A DNA stretch of 64,000 nucleotides from Streptomyces sp. V2I9. GTDB lineage: Bacteria > Actinomycetota > Actinomycetes > Streptomycetales > Streptomycetaceae. Position numbers and translations under genes: made by a program. Positions 18,353-27,413 of this stretch are shown here, in pieces (the stretch's first letter is position 1; every line of letters starts with the position of its first letter). Location of the stretch: contig NZ_JAUSZJ010000002.1 in the NCBI RefSeq assembly GCF_030817475.1, positions 1,665,501 to 1,729,500 of the forward strand, read 5' to 3'. The notes beneath the pieces were generated by a model. It had not been told where the DNA came from. It ran no database searches and worked only from the letters and a program-made list of their open reading frames with translations.

Positions 18353-18422
18353 TGGCTACCCCATCGTGTTATGTAACGGGTCTCCCCCGGTGTGTCGGGG
18401 CTCCCCCGCGCCGTGCGCGGCG

Positions 18423-18998
18423 TTATGAAACGTTGACGCCGAAGTCTAGAGCGATGCCTCGCAGGCCGGACGCGTACCCCTGGCCGACTGCACGGAATTT
18501 CCACTCGCCGTTGTACCGGTACAGCTCGCCGAAGATCATCGCGGTCTCCGTCGAGGCGTCCTCGCTCAGGTCGTAGCGGGCCAGTTCCTGGCCGTCGGCC
18601 TGGTTGACCACCCGGATGAAGGCGTTGCTGACCTGACCGAAAGCCTGGCCCCGGTTGTCCGCGTCGTGGATCGAGACCGGGAAGACGATCTTGTCGCAGT
18701 GGGCGGGGACCTGGTCGAGGCGGACGATGACGGACTCGTCGTCGCCGTCGCCCTCACCGGTCAGGTTGTCCCCGGTGTGCTCGACGGAGCCGTCCGGGCT
18801 CGTGAGGTTGTTGTAGAAGACGAACCACTCGTCACCGAGGACCCGGCCCGACTGGCACAGCAGCGCGCTGGCGTCGAGGTCGAAGTCGGCCCCCGTGGTG
18901 GAGCGCGCGTCCCAGCCGAGCCCGACCAGCACCTGGGTGAGGTTGGGTGCGACCTTGGAGAGGGAGACGTTGCCTCCCTTGGCGAGCGTGACGCCCAT
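18423..18998 (-). CDS. terD: TerD family protein (copy 1)
   Basis: The protein has 191 residues of canonical Ter[16 protein letters not shown], the Ca2+-binding [29 protein letters not shown], and [18 protein letters not shown]. TerD proteins bind calcium and act at the inner face of the membrane in the tellurite/oxidative stress response. The ATG follows a strong GGGGAGGA. It is a close paralogue of the upstream copy and lies 129 bp downstream of it, separated by a 19-bp perfect hairpin, and upstream of the TerC-like gene. Confidence 0.9.
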   Translation of the reverse strand: MGVTLAKGGNVSLSKVAPNLTQVLVGLGWDARSTTGADFDLDASALLCQSGRVLGDEWFVFYNNLTSPDGSVEHTGDNLTGEGDGDDESVIVRLDQVPAHCDKIVFPVSIHDADNRGQAFGQVSNAFIRVVNQADGQELARYDLSEDASTETAMIFGELYRYNGEWKFRAVGQGYASGLRGIALDFGVNVS

Positions 18999-19029
18999 GT
19001 GTGTCCTCCCCGAGTCGTGAAAAACGCTG

Positions 19030-19073
19030 CCGGGCGCTTTCGACGCCCGGTGACGGGCGTCGAAAGCGCCCGG
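19030..19073 (-). terminator. 19-bp perfect inverted repeat between the terD copies
   Basis: Arms 19030-19048 and 19055-19073 (ccgggcgctttcgacgccc) are exact complements with a 6-nt loop. The hairpin follows the upstream terD stop and precedes the downstream terD ribosome site, so it should terminate or attenuate between the paralogues. Confidence 0.7.
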
Positions 19074-19127
19074 TGACGGGGCGCCCCGCCGGTCGGAACC
19101 GGCCGGGCGCCCCCTGGCGCCAGAACG

Positions 19128-19703
19128 TCAGACGTTGACGCCGAAGTCCTGGGCGATGCCGCGCAGGCCGGAGGCGTATCCCTGGCCGATGGCGCGGAAC
19201 TTCCACTCGGCACCGTTGCGGTAGAGCTCGCCGAAGACCATGGCGGTCTCCGTCGAGGCGTCCTCGCTCAGGTCGTAGCGGGCGAGCTCGGTGTTGTCGG
19301 CCTGGTTGACCACGCGGATGTACGCGTTGCGGACCTGGCCGAAGCTCTGCTGGCGGCTCTCGGCCTCGTAGATCGAGACCGGGAAGACGATCTTGTCGAC
19401 GTCGGCGGGGACGCCCGCGAGGTTGACCTTGATGACCTCGTCGTCGCCCTCGCCCTCACCGGTGGTGTTGTCACCGGTGTGCTCGACCGAGCCGTCGGGG
19501 CTCTTCAGGTTGTTGAAGAAGACGAAGTTGCCGTCGGTGGCGACCTTGCCCTCGGTGTTCGTCAGCAGGGCGCTGGCGTCGAGGTCGAAGTCACCCCCGG
19601 TGGTGGTGCGGGCGTCCCAGCCCAGACCGACGATGACCGCGGTCAGGTTGGGCGCGGCCTTGGTCAGCGAGACGTTGCCGCCCTTGCTGAGGCTGACTCC
19701 CAC
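19128..19703 (-). CDS. terD: TerD family protein (copy 2)
   Basis: This is a 191-residue TerD with the same motifs as its neighbour: [44 protein letters not shown] and [18 protein letters not shown]. It is likely a Ca2+-binding stress protein of the Ter complex. The GTG at 19703 is preceded by GGAGGACTC. It is first in the terD-terD-terC-terA group and therefore probably carries the main promoter; a GGGAAC-N19-GTT pair lies about 70-95 bp upstream. Confidence 0.9.
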   Translation of the reverse strand: MGVSLSKGGNVSLTKAAPNLTAVIVGLGWDARTTTGGDFDLDASALLTNTEGKVATDGNFVFFNNLKSPDGSVEHTGDNTTGEGEGDDEVIKVNLAGVPADVDKIVFPVSIYEAESRQQSFGQVRNAYIRVVNQADNTELARYDLSEDASTETAMVFGELYRNGAEWKFRAIGQGYASGLRGIAQDFGVNV

Positions 19704-19771
19704 GAGTCCTCCAGTAGTTTTCTCAGGGGCCGGCAGACACCAGCGTCCCCGTCGTTCGTTGGCATCGGATC

Positions 19772-19799
19772 AACGATTGGATCCTAGTGACCGGTTCCC
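19772..19799 (-). promoter_or_regulatory. Candidate SigR-like promoter upstream of terD
   Basis: On the minus strand GGGAAC is followed after 19 bases by GTT, close to the GGAAY-N18/19-GTT form used by the disulfide-stress sigma factor SigR. A TAGGAT box also occurs in the same stretch, so a housekeeping promoter is an alternative. Confidence 0.3.
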
Positions 19800-19841
19800 G
19801 GCCAAAACAGGCTTTTGACCGGGCGTCGCCAGGAGATCGCC

Positions 19842-20300
19842 TCAGAGCGCTTCGAGCGCCTTGACGTAGTCGTTCAGGTCGCGGGCGTCCGGGAGGCCGT
19901 TGACGACGCTCCAGCGGACGACGCCCTCCTTGTCGATGACGAACGTGCCGCGCACCGCGCAGCCCTTGTCCTCGTCGAAGACGCCGTAGGCCCGAGAGGT
20001 CGCGCCGTGGGGCCAGAAGTCGGAGAGCAGCGGGTACTCCAGCCCCTCCTGCTCGGCGAAGACGCGCAGGGTGTGGATGGAGTCGTTGGAGACCGCGAGC
20101 AGCTGGACGTCCTCGTTCTCGAAGCGGGGCAGCTCGTCGCGGAGCGCGCACAGCTCCCCGGTGCAGACGCCGGTGAAGGCGAACGGGTAGAACACCAGCA
20201 CCACGTTCTTCTCGCCACGGAACTCCGACAGCCGCACGGTCCGGCCGTGGTTGTCCTTGAGCTCGAAGTCCGGGGCCTGGCTGCCGACCTCGATCGTCAT
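19842..20300 (-). CDS. Peroxiredoxin (AhpE-like)
   Basis: This is a 152-residue thioredoxin-fold peroxiredoxin. The active site is FYPFAFTGVCTGELCALRD, with peroxidatic Cys46 and a second Cys51. Later parts are RGTFVIDKEGVVRWSVVNG. AhpE-type enzymes reduce peroxides using a low-molecular thiol or mycoredoxin. GAAGGGAT precedes the ATG at 20300. It lies upstream of terD on the same strand with a 138-bp gap, so the oxidative and Ter stress genes are neighbours, although co-transcription is not shown. Confidence 0.9.
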   Translation of the reverse strand: MTIEVGSQAPDFELKDNHGRTVRLSEFRGEKNVVLVFYPFAFTGVCTGELCALRDELPRFENEDVQLLAVSNDSIHTLRVFAEQEGLEYPLLSDFWPHGATSRAYGVFDEDKGCAVRGTFVIDKEGVVRWSVVNGLPDARDLNDYVKALEAL

Positions 20301-20435
20301 GGAACACGCATCCCTTCGCCGCTTCTCCGCACCCCGAGACGGTCCGTCCGGGTGACTCCCACCCTACGCACGGGCCGTGGACCGGCCCCCGACGGCCCCT
20401 CGGTGTCGCCTGCGGGGCCGTACGGGCGCACGAAA

Positions 20436-20470
20436 GCCCCCGCGGGCACGGTGTGCGCGCCCGCAGGGGC
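20436..20470 (-). terminator. Hairpin downstream of the DUF3052 gene
   Basis: Arms gcccccgcgggc (20436-20447) and gcccgcaggggc (20459-20470) pair at 11 of 12 positions around an 11-nt loop, 24 bp beyond the minus-strand stop. Confidence 0.6.
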
Positions 20471-20493
20471 CTCGATGTGGTGCGAGAAGCGGC

Positions 20494-20931
20494 TCAGCGC
20501 TTGGCCTTGGCCCCCTTGGGGGTGGCCAGACGGCTGCCCGTCCAGTCCTTGCCCGCGCTGATGCTCTTGGTCTGGGCGAGCCCGGCCGTCTGGGCGGCCT
20601 CGTTGATGTCGCTCGGTTCGACGTAACCGTCACGGCCGGTCTTCGGCGTCATCAGCCAGACCATCCCGCCGTCCTCGATCAGACCGATGGCATCCACCAG
20701 CGCGTCCGTAAGGTCGCCGTCCTCGTCACGGAACCAGAGCAGGACGACGTCGGCGACGTCGTCGTACTCCTCGTCGACGAGTTCCTGGCCGGTAGTGGCC
20801 TCAATGCCCTCACGGAGCTCCAGCTCGACGTCTTCGTCGTAGCCGATCTCCTGGACCACCTGTCCGGGCTCGAACCCCAGGCGTGCAGCCGGGTTGGTCC
20901 GCTCCTCCGCGTGGTCCGCGGTCGCGCTCAC
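20494..20931 (-). CDS. DUF3052 family protein
   Basis: The protein has 145 residues: GFEPGQVVQEIGYDEDVE, an acidic middle (DEEYDDVADVVLLWFRDEDG), GGMVWLMTPKTGRDGYVEP, and a basic C-terminus. This is the actinobacterial DUF3052 family of unknown function, repeatedly found next to aceE. The GTG at 20931 was chosen because AGGAGG stands 6 nt upstream. It is transcribed divergently from aceE across about 500 bp. Confidence 0.9.
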   Translation of the reverse strand: MSATADHAEERTNPAARLGFEPGQVVQEIGYDEDVELELREGIEATTGQELVDEEYDDVADVVLLWFRDEDGDLTDALVDAIGLIEDGGMVWLMTPKTGRDGYVEPSDINEAAQTAGLAQTKSISAGKDWTGSRLATPKGAKAKR

Positions 20932-21427
20932 GGGTTGCCTCCTGATCATGTCTTCGGAAAATGCTGTGGCCACGCGCGTGCGCGGGGCGTAGGCCGTAGT
21001 CCACACGGGCCCGGCGAATCGCGCAAGTACCCAGCGTGCGAGACCGCCTATACGGTGACGTTCCCTGCCACGTCACCGTAAGTTCCGGCATGCCTCTCCG
21101 GCGGCTTCACCGGGTCTCCCCGGATCTCTCCATCCGTTTACGTCCTTCCTCAGCTTATGCCGTTTCGATCCGCCAATCGGATTCGAACAGCCTTTGGGAA
21201 CGCTTGGACGCCTTGGGCGTAAGGTTGCGGTTTGCCCGTACCCAGCCGCGTACCGCTCATACTCGTGCCCCGCCGAGGAGTTTTCGGAACCTCGGAGTTA
21301 CCCCACGGTAGAGATGACGTCCGGGCCCTCGCGGTAGCACGATGGAGGCGGCGCGCACACAGTTGTCCCGGGGGTACGTTCCCCGTAACAGACCCCGTAG
21401 AGCACCACCGAACAGCGAAGGAACAGT
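20932..21427. other. Divergent promoter region of DUF3052 and aceE
   Basis: No convincing gene is seen in these 496 bp. The middle (about 21120-21240) is relatively AT-rich for this chromosome and probably holds the aceE promoter. GAAGGA just before 21428 is the aceE ribosome site. I see no riboswitch. Confidence 0.5.
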
Positions 21428-24160
21428 GTGGCTTCCGGATCCGATCGCAACCCGATCATCATTGGCGGCCTTCCGAGCCAGGTCCCGGATTTCGATCCCG
21501 AAGAGACCCAGGAATGGCTTGACTCCCTCGACGCCGCCGTCGACGAGCGCGGCCGGGAGAGGGCCCGCTATCTGATGCTCCGGCTCATCGAACGCGCGCG
21601 GGAGAAGCGCGTCGCGGTGCCGGAGATGCGCAGCACGGACTACGTGAACACGATCGCCACGAAGGACGAGCCGTTCTTCCCCGGCGACGAGGAGATCGAG
21701 CGCAAGATCCTCAACGCGACCCGCTGGAACGCGGCCGTGATGGTCTCGCGGGCGCAGCGGCCGGGGATCGGCGTCGGCGGGCACATCGCCACCTTCGCGT
21801 CCTCCGCCTCGCTGTACGACGTGGGCTTCAACCACTTCTTCCGGGGCAAGGACCAGGGCGACGGCGGCGACCAGATCTTCTTCCAGGGGCACGCGTCCCC
21901 GGGGATCTACGCCCGCGCGTTCCTGCTGGACCGGCTGAGCGAGGCGCAGCTCGACGCGTTCCGCCAGGAGAAGTCGAAGGCTCCGAACGGGCTGTCCAGC
22001 TACCCGCACCCGCGGCTGATGCCGGACTTCTGGGAGTTCCCGACCGTCTCGATGGGCCTCGGCCCGCTCGGCGCGATCTACCAGGCGCGGATGAACCGCT
22101 ACATGGAGGCGCGCGGGATCGCCGACACCTCGGACTCGCATGTCTGGGCGTACCTGGGCGACGGCGAGATGGACGAGCCGGAGTCGCTGGGCCAGCTCTC
22201 CATCGCCGCCCGTGAGGGCCTGGACAACCTGACCTTCGTGGTCAACTGCAACCTCCAGCGCCTCGACGGCCCGGTGCGCGGCAACGGCAAGATCATCCAG
22301 GAGCTGGAGTCGCAGTTCCGGGGCGCCGGCTGGAACGTCATCAAGCTGGTCTGGGACCGCTCCTGGGACCCGCTGCTGGCGCAGGACCGCACGGGCATCC
22401 TGGTCAACAAGCTGAACACCACGCCGGACGGCCAGTTCCAGACGTACGCCACCGAGACCGGCGCGTACATCCGCGAGCACTTCTTCGGCGACGACCCGCG
22501 GCTGCGGGACATGGTCAAGGACATGACCGACCAGCAGATCCTGCACCTGGGCCGCGGCGGCCACGACCACCGCAAGGTCTACGCGGCCTACGCGGCGGCC
22601 AAGGCGCACAAGGGCCAGCCGACGGTCATCCTGGCGCAGACGGTCAAGGGCTGGACCCTGGGGCCGAACTTCGAGGGCCGCAACGCGACCCACCAGATGA
22701 AGAAGCTCACGGTCGAGGACCTCAAGCGCTTCCGGGACCGCCTGCACATCCCGATCACGGACAAGCAGCTGGACGAGGGCTACCCGCCCTACTACCACCC
22801 GGGCCGCGAGTCGGACGAGATCCAGTACATGCACGACCGCCGCCAGGGTCTGGGCGGTTACGTCCCGACGCGGGTGGTCCGGGCGAAGCCACTGCCGCAG
22901 CCCGACGACAAGACGTACGCGGCCGCGAAGAAGGGCTCGGGTTCGCAGTCGATCGCCACCACCATGGCGTTCGTCCGCATCCTGAAGGACCTCATGCGGG
23001 ACAAGGAGATCGGCAAGCGCTTCGTGCTGATCGCCCCCGACGAGTACCGCACCTTCGGCATGGACGCGTTCTTCCCGAGTGCGAAGATCTACAACCCGCT
23101 GGGCCAGCAGTACGAGGCGGTCGACCGCGATCTGCTGCTCGCGTACAAGGAGTCCCCCACCGGCCAGATGCTGCACGACGGCATCTCCGAGGCGGGGTGC
23201 ACGGCCTCGCTGATCGCGGCCGGTTCGGCGTACGCCACCCACGGCGAGCCGCTGATCCCGGTGTACGTCTTCTACTCGATGTTCGGTTTCCAGCGCACCG
23301 GTGACCAGTTCTGGCAGATGGCCGACCAGCTCGCGCGCGGTTTCGTGCTGGGCGCGACCGCCGGCCGTACGACGCTGACCGGTGAGGGCCTCCAGCACGC
23401 GGACGGCCACTCCCAGCTGCTCGCCTCGACGAACCCCGGCTGTGTCGCGTACGACCCGGCGTACGGGTTCGAGATCGCGCACATCATGAAGGACGGGCTG
23501 CGCCGGATGTACGGCGAGGCGAACGAGGACGTCTTCTACTACCTCACCGTCTACAACGAGCCGATCCAGCACCCGGCCGAGCCCGAGAACGTGGACGTCG
23601 AGGGCATCCTCAAGGGCATCCACCGCTTCAGCACCGGCGAGAAGGGCGAGATCCCGGCCCAGATCATGGCGTCCGGTGTGGCGGTCCCCTGGGCCCTGGA
23701 GGCGCAGAGGATCCTCGCGGACGAGTGGAACGTGAAGGCGGACGTGTGGTCGGCGACCTCCTGGAACGAGCTGCGCCGTGAGGCGGTGGACGTGGAGCGC
23801 CACAACCTCCTGCACCCGGAGGAGGAGCAGCGCGTCCCGTACGTGACCAAGAAGCTCGAAGGGGCACAGGGCCCGTTCGTGGCGGTCTCGGACTGGATGC
23901 GTTCGGTGCCGGACCAGATCGCGCGCTGGGTGCCGGGCGCCTACCAGTCGCTCGGCGCGGACGGTTTCGGTTTCGCGGACACCCGTGGCGCGGCCCGCCG
24001 GTTCTTCCACATCGACGCGCAGTCGATCGTGCTGGCGGTCCTGACCGAGCTGGCCAAGGAGGGCCGGATCGACCGGTCCGCCCTCAAGAAGGCCGTGGAC
24101 CGCTACGAGCTGCTGGACGTGACCGCGGCCGATCCGGGCGCGGCGGGCGGCGACGCGTAG
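21428..24160 (+). CDS. aceE: Pyruvate dehydrogenase E1 component, homodimeric type
   Basis: The protein has 910 residues. It uses ThDP to decarboxylate pyruvate and pass the acetyl group to E2. The N-terminal segment holds the ThDP/Mg2+ motif ([18 protein letters not shown] through [21 protein letters not shown]), followed by the central transketolase domain ([38 protein letters not shown]) and a C-terminal domain. Length and order match the AceE family. The GTG at 21428 follows GAAGGA. It stands alone, since E2 and E3 are not in the window, as is usual in actinobacteria. Confidence 0.95.
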   Translation: MASGSDRNPIIIGGLPSQVPDFDPEETQEWLDSLDAAVDERGRERARYLMLRLIERAREKRVAVPEMRSTDYVNTIATKDEPFFPGDEEIERKILNATRWNAAVMVSRAQRPGIGVGGHIATFASSASLYDVGFNHFFRGKDQGDGGDQIFFQGHASPGIYARAFLLDRLSEAQLDAFRQEKSKAPNGLSSYPHPRLMPDFWEFPTVSMGLGPLGAIYQARMNRYMEARGIADTSDSHVWAYLGDGEMDEPESLGQLSIAAREGLDNLTFVVNCNLQRLDGPVRGNGKIIQELESQFRGAGWNVIKLVWDRSWDPLLAQDRTGILVNKLNTTPDGQFQTYATETGAYIREHFFGDDPRLRDMVKDMTDQQILHLGRGGHDHRKVYAAYAAAKAHKGQPTVILAQTVKGWTLGPNFEGRNATHQMKKLTVEDLKRFRDRLHIPITDKQLDEGYPPYYHPGRESDEIQYMHDRRQGLGGYVPTRVVRAKPLPQPDDKTYAAAKKGSGSQSIATTMAFVRILKDLMRDKEIGKRFVLIAPDEYRTFGMDAFFPSAKIYNPLGQQYEAVDRDLLLAYKESPTGQMLHDGISEAGCTASLIAAGSAYATHGEPLIPVYVFYSMFGFQRTGDQFWQMADQLARGFVLGATAGRTTLTGEGLQHADGHSQLLASTNPGCVAYDPAYGFEIAHIMKDGLRRMYGEANEDVFYYLTVYNEPIQHPAEPENVDVEGILKGIHRFSTGEKGEIPAQIMASGVAVPWALEAQRILADEWNVKADVWSATSWNELRREAVDVERHNLLHPEEEQRVPYVTKKLEGAQGPFVAVSDWMRSVPDQIARWVPGAYQSLGADGFGFADTRGAARRFFHIDAQSIVLAVLTELAKEGRIDRSALKKAVDRYELLDVTAADPGAAGGDA

Positions 24161-24177
24161 CCGTAGGAGCGAAGGGC

Positions 24178-24213
24178 CCGGAGGGGTGGTGGCACGCGCC
24201 GCCACCCCTCCGG
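24178..24213. terminator. Bidirectional terminator between aceE and the I36 gene
   Basis: Arms ccggaggggtggtggc (24178-24193) and gccgccacccctccgg (24198-24213) pair at 15 of 16 positions with a 4-nt loop. It lies between two convergent genes, immediately after the aceE stop. Confidence 0.75.
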
Positions 24214-24224
24214 CACGTCCGGGC

Positions 24225-24680
24225 TCAGTTCTCCCAGATCTTGAAGGCGCGTACCTGGTACGGGGAGCGGGGCGTCCAGGTCCCGCCGCCGGGGTACGTC
24301 TCGAACTCGCCGGTCTCCGCGCACTCGGCGGACTGGTAGGTGGTGACGGGCCGCCCGGTGCGGTTGGCGAGGGACTGGGCGTCACCGCCCTCGGGCAGCG
24401 GGACGCAGCTCTCGATGTCGGTGCCGGAGAGCTCGAAGGTGTGACGGGCCCCGGTGAAGTCGGCCTTCTTCCAGAGGCAGAGCCGGCCCGCCTCGCAGTT
24501 CCCGAGGCTGACGCCCGGAGCCCGCTCGGGAGCCGCTGCCGCCCGCTCGGGAGCCGCTGCCGCCCGCTCGGGAGCCGCTGCCGCCCGGTCGGGTGCCAGT
24601 GCCTGGGGAGCGAGGGCGACGACGGCCAGGGCGGCCGCCGCGAGAACGGTCGTACGCAGGGTCGGAACGGTCGTGCGCAT
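24225..24680 (-). CDS. Secreted peptidase inhibitor I36-family protein
   Basis: The protein has 151 residues. A signal peptide (MRTTVPTLRTTVLAAAALAV) leads into a repetitive AAAPER segment (three exact 21-bp DNA repeats), then an I36/SMPI-like domain: NCEAGRLCLWKKADFTGARH, IESCVPLPEGG and AECAETGEF, with four Cys likely in two disulfides, and a C-terminal RAFKIWEN. SMPI-type proteins inhibit metalloproteases, but many homologues have no known target. It is exported and monocistronic. Confidence 0.8.
   Translation of the reverse strand: MRTTVPTLRTTVLAAAALAVVALAPQALAPDRAAAAPERAAAAPERAAAAPERAPGVSLGNCEAGRLCLWKKADFTGARHTFELSGTDIESCVPLPEGGDAQSLANRTGRPVTTYQSAECAETGEFETYPGGGTWTPRSPYQVRAFKIWEN
24520..24603. 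repeat. 21-bp tandem repeat within the I36 gene
   Basis: Three exact copies of the 21-bp unit gcccgctcgggagccgctgc plus c occupy 24520-24582, and a diverged fourth follows to 24603. They encode the AAAPER linker between signal peptide and domain; the copy number could vary between strains. Confidence 0.85.
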
Positions 24681-24787
24681 GGTGGATCAACCCCCGTGGT
24701 TGGTCGGTGATGTTCTTCCGTCGCTCACTCTGAGTCACGGGGCGAGAGGTGCGGAAGAGCGGCGGGGGCTCACCACCCTGATAGGCG

Positions 24788-24819
24788 ACAGCCCCGCCGA
24801 AAGGATTCGGCGGGGCTGT
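24788..24819 (-). terminator. Terminator of the MFS transporter gene
   Basis: Arms acagccccgccgaa (24788-24801) and ttcggcggggctgt (24806-24819) are exact complements with a 4-nt loop, about 40 bp past the transporter stop. Confidence 0.8.
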
Positions 24820-24859
24820 GACCTGCGCTGTGTTGACGAAAGACGCCGCGTCGGACGGG

Positions 24860-26476
24860 TCAGATGTGACCGACGCCGGCGCCCGCCTCGGCGTTCTCGC
24901 CGCGCTTGGTGAGGGTGGCGACGAAGGCCGCGACGACCGCGACGATGCCCGCGACGGTGAAGGCCAGGCCCATGCCGGACATGAAGGTGTCGTGGATGAC
25001 CCCGCCGATGCGGGCGGCGATGTCCGGCGTCATGCCGGGGGCCTGGTCGAGCCCGCCGGGGACCATGCCGAACTCGGCGGCCTTCTCCAGCCCCGGATCC
25101 GCCTCGCCGGGCAGGCCCGCGTCCTTCCAGTTGCCCGCGAATTCGGCGCTGACCTTGGAGGACATGACCGCGCCGAGGACGGCGGTGCCGAGCGCGCCGC
25201 CGACCTGCATGGCTGCCTGCTGGAGACCGCCGGCCACACCGGACAGCTCCAGGGGCGCGTTGCCGACGATGACCTCGGTGGCGCCGACCATGACCGGGGC
25301 GAGCCCGCAGCCGAGGAGGGCGAACCAGAGGGACATCGTCCAGGTGCCGGTGGACTCGCTGAGCGTGGTCATGCCGAACATCGCGGTGGCCGTGCAGACC
25401 ATGCCGCCGACCAGCGGGACGCGCGGGCCGAACTTGGTGATCAGCAGGCCCGCCACCGGCGAGGAGACGATCATCATGGCGGTCAGCGGCAGCAGGCGCA
25501 GGCCGCTGTCGACCGGGCTGAGGCCGTGGACGCCCTGGAGGAAGAACGTCACGAAGAAGAGGCCGCCCATGAAGGCGAACGCCATCAGGACCATGAGGAC
25601 GGTGCCGGCCGTCAACGGGACGGAACGGAACATCTTCAGCGGGACGAGGGGCTCCTTCGTCCGGTTCTGCCAGATGCCGAAGGTGATGAAGGCCGCGATG
25701 GCGGCGCCCAGCCAGGACCAGGTCCGGCCGTCGCCCCAGCCCCAGGACTCACCGGCCTTGATGATGCCCCAGATGAGGGCGAACATCGCGCTCGAGAGCA
25801 GCAGGATGCCGATCAGGTCGAAGGAGCGCGGCGCGTTGGGGGCGCGGTGGTCCCGCAGGATCACCAGGCCGAAGACGAGCGCGAGGACGCCCACGGGCAC
25901 GTTGATGAAGAAGACCGACTGCCAGCTGACGTGCTCGACGAGGAGGCCGCCGACGATCGGGCCGCCCGCGGTGGACGCGCCGATGACCATGCCCCAGATG
26001 CCGATCGCCATGTTCAGCTTCTCGGCGGGGAAGGTGGCGCGCAGCAGGCCGAGCGCGGCCGGCATCAGCAGGGCGCCGAAGAGGCCCTGGAGCACACGGA
26101 AGAGGATGACCAGCGAGATCTCGCTGGAGAGGCCGATCGCACCGGAGGCGAGCGCGAAGCCCGCGATGCCGATGAGGAAGGTCTGCCGGTGGCCGAAGCG
26201 GTCGCCCAGCTTGCCCGCGGTGATCAGCGCGACGGCGAGGGCGAGCAGATAGCCGTTGGTGATCCACTGGACGTCGGCGAGCGAGGCGTCGAGGTCCCGC
26301 TGGATCGCGGGGTTCGCGATGGCGACGATGGTGCCGTCGAGGGCGACCATCATCACACCGATGGCGACGGCGAAGAGGGTCAGCCAGGGGTGGCCGCGAA
26401 GCCCCTTGACCGGGGCGGGTACTGCGTTGTCTTCAGGCTCCCGCGGTGCCTTCTCGACGGTGGTCTGACTAGTCAT
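24860..26476 (-). CDS. MFS multidrug transporter, DHA2 (14-TMS) family
   Basis: The protein has 538 residues and about 14 hydrophobic helices. The family motifs are present: MMVALDGTIVAIANPAI in helix 1, GKLGDRFGHRQTFLIG (motif A) between helices 2 and 3, and FRVLQGLFGALLMPAALGLL (motif C region of drug-H+ antiporters). The ATG at 26476 gives the usual short cytoplasmic start. It is divergent from a TetR regulator, and TGACAGT repeats lie in the gap, so it should be derepressed by the regulator's ligand. The exported drug is unknown. Confidence 0.9.
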   Translation of the reverse strand: MTSQTTVEKAPREPEDNAVPAPVKGLRGHPWLTLFAVAIGVMMVALDGTIVAIANPAIQRDLDASLADVQWITNGYLLALAVALITAGKLGDRFGHRQTFLIGIAGFALASGAIGLSSEISLVILFRVLQGLFGALLMPAALGLLRATFPAEKLNMAIGIWGMVIGASTAGGPIVGGLLVEHVSWQSVFFINVPVGVLALVFGLVILRDHRAPNAPRSFDLIGILLLSSAMFALIWGIIKAGESWGWGDGRTWSWLGAAIAAFITFGIWQNRTKEPLVPLKMFRSVPLTAGTVLMVLMAFAFMGGLFFVTFFLQGVHGLSPVDSGLRLLPLTAMMIVSSPVAGLLITKFGPRVPLVGGMVCTATAMFGMTTLSESTGTWTMSLWFALLGCGLAPVMVGATEVIVGNAPLELSGVAGGLQQAAMQVGGALGTAVLGAVMSSKVSAEFAGNWKDAGLPGEADPGLEKAAEFGMVPGGLDQAPGMTPDIAARIGGVIHDTFMSGMGLAFTVAGIVAVVAAFVATLTKRGENAEAGAGVGHI

Positions 26477-26490
26477 AACGGGGAGACTAG

Positions 26491-26538
26491 TGACAGTCTC
26501 TGACAGTTGACAAACCAATTCACAAGACAGTAACTGTC
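26491..26538. promoter_or_regulatory. TetR operator sites between tetR and MFS genes
   Basis: TGACAGT occurs at 26491-26497 and 26501-26507, exactly one helical turn apart, and GACAGTAACTGTC, a perfect 13-bp dyad, is at 26526-26538. All lie in the 127-bp gap between the divergent transporter and regulator. Confidence 0.65.
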
Positions 26539-26603
26539 ACGTGGCTCACACAGGGCTCATAGGTATGCTGAGCTGGAGAAATACGGAAAAGAGGGGCCGG
26601 TAC

Positions 26604-27257
26604 GTGACCGACGGGCAGGCAGGCGGGTCCCGGGCCGGACTGCGCGAACGCAAGAAACAGCGCACCCGCGACGCCTTGGTGCGCGCCTCCCTCGAACTGT
26701 TCACCACGCAGGGATACGAACGCACCACCGTCGATGAGATCGCCGACGCCGTGGAGGTCTCGCAGCGCACCTTCTTCCGCTACTTCGCGAGCAAGGAGGA
26801 CGCCACCTTCGCGGTGCAGGAGATGGTCGAGTCCCGCTTCATCGAGGAGCTGCGCCGCCGCCCCGCGCACGAGGCCCCCTTCGAGGCCATGCGCGGGGCG
26901 GTGCTGTGCGCGTGGAACAGCATCGGCGAGGCGATCGAGGAGGTCGTCACCGTCGATCTGCACATGCGCACCTACCGGATGATCGAGTCGACCCCCACCC
27001 TGCTCGCCGCCCATATGCGGCGCGGGGTCGCCCTGGAGAACGAGGTCGCCCTGCTGATCGCGGAGCGCGAGGGGCTCGACGTGGAGCGGGACCCCCGGCC
27101 GCGCGTGGCCGTCGCCGCGTTCTCCGCGGTGATGCGGGTGACCGGCCAGCTGTGGGGCCGGGGCCACGATTCCAGCGTGGAGGCGCTGCGCGATCTGACC
27201 GAGGAGTACCTCGATCAGCTCGTCCCCGCCCTCGCCCGCGACTGGCGTCAGGGGTAG
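26604..27257 (+). CDS. TetR family transcriptional regulator
   Basis: The protein has 217 residues. The N-terminal helix-turn-helix is plain: LVRASLELFTTQGYERTTV then EIADAVEVSQRTFFRYFASK at about 25-65. The C-terminal helical domain is the ligand-binding part (TetR_C_17-like). The GTG at 26604 follows gaggggccgg; an earlier ATG at 26541 would add 21 residues over the operator region. It probably represses itself and the divergent MFS pump. Confidence 0.9.
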   Translation: MTDGQAGGSRAGLRERKKQRTRDALVRASLELFTTQGYERTTVDEIADAVEVSQRTFFRYFASKEDATFAVQEMVESRFIEELRRRPAHEAPFEAMRGAVLCAWNSIGEAIEEVVTVDLHMRTYRMIESTPTLLAAHMRRGVALENEVALLIAEREGLDVERDPRPRVAVAAFSAVMRVTGQLWGRGHDSSVEALRDLTEEYLDQLVPALARDWRQG

Positions 27258-27413
27258 CACCTCCGCGTCAGCGGCAGGGCGGTCTTCGGCGGTGGCCCGC
27301 TCGCAGTGCCGGAGTGACCCTGCGTGAGAAATTAGGGGTTAATCCCTCGCGGACGGGTGATGTACCTCACGCGCATCTCGGAGGTCGGCGCGCGTCTCCT
27401 AGGGTGTTCCGCA

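Noticed and set aside
21257..24385. A 1042-residue open frame antisense to aceE
   Set aside because: It exists because high-GC codon bias opens the opposite strand; its translation is Arg/Val/Leu-rich with no family motif, while aceE on the other strand is unambiguous.
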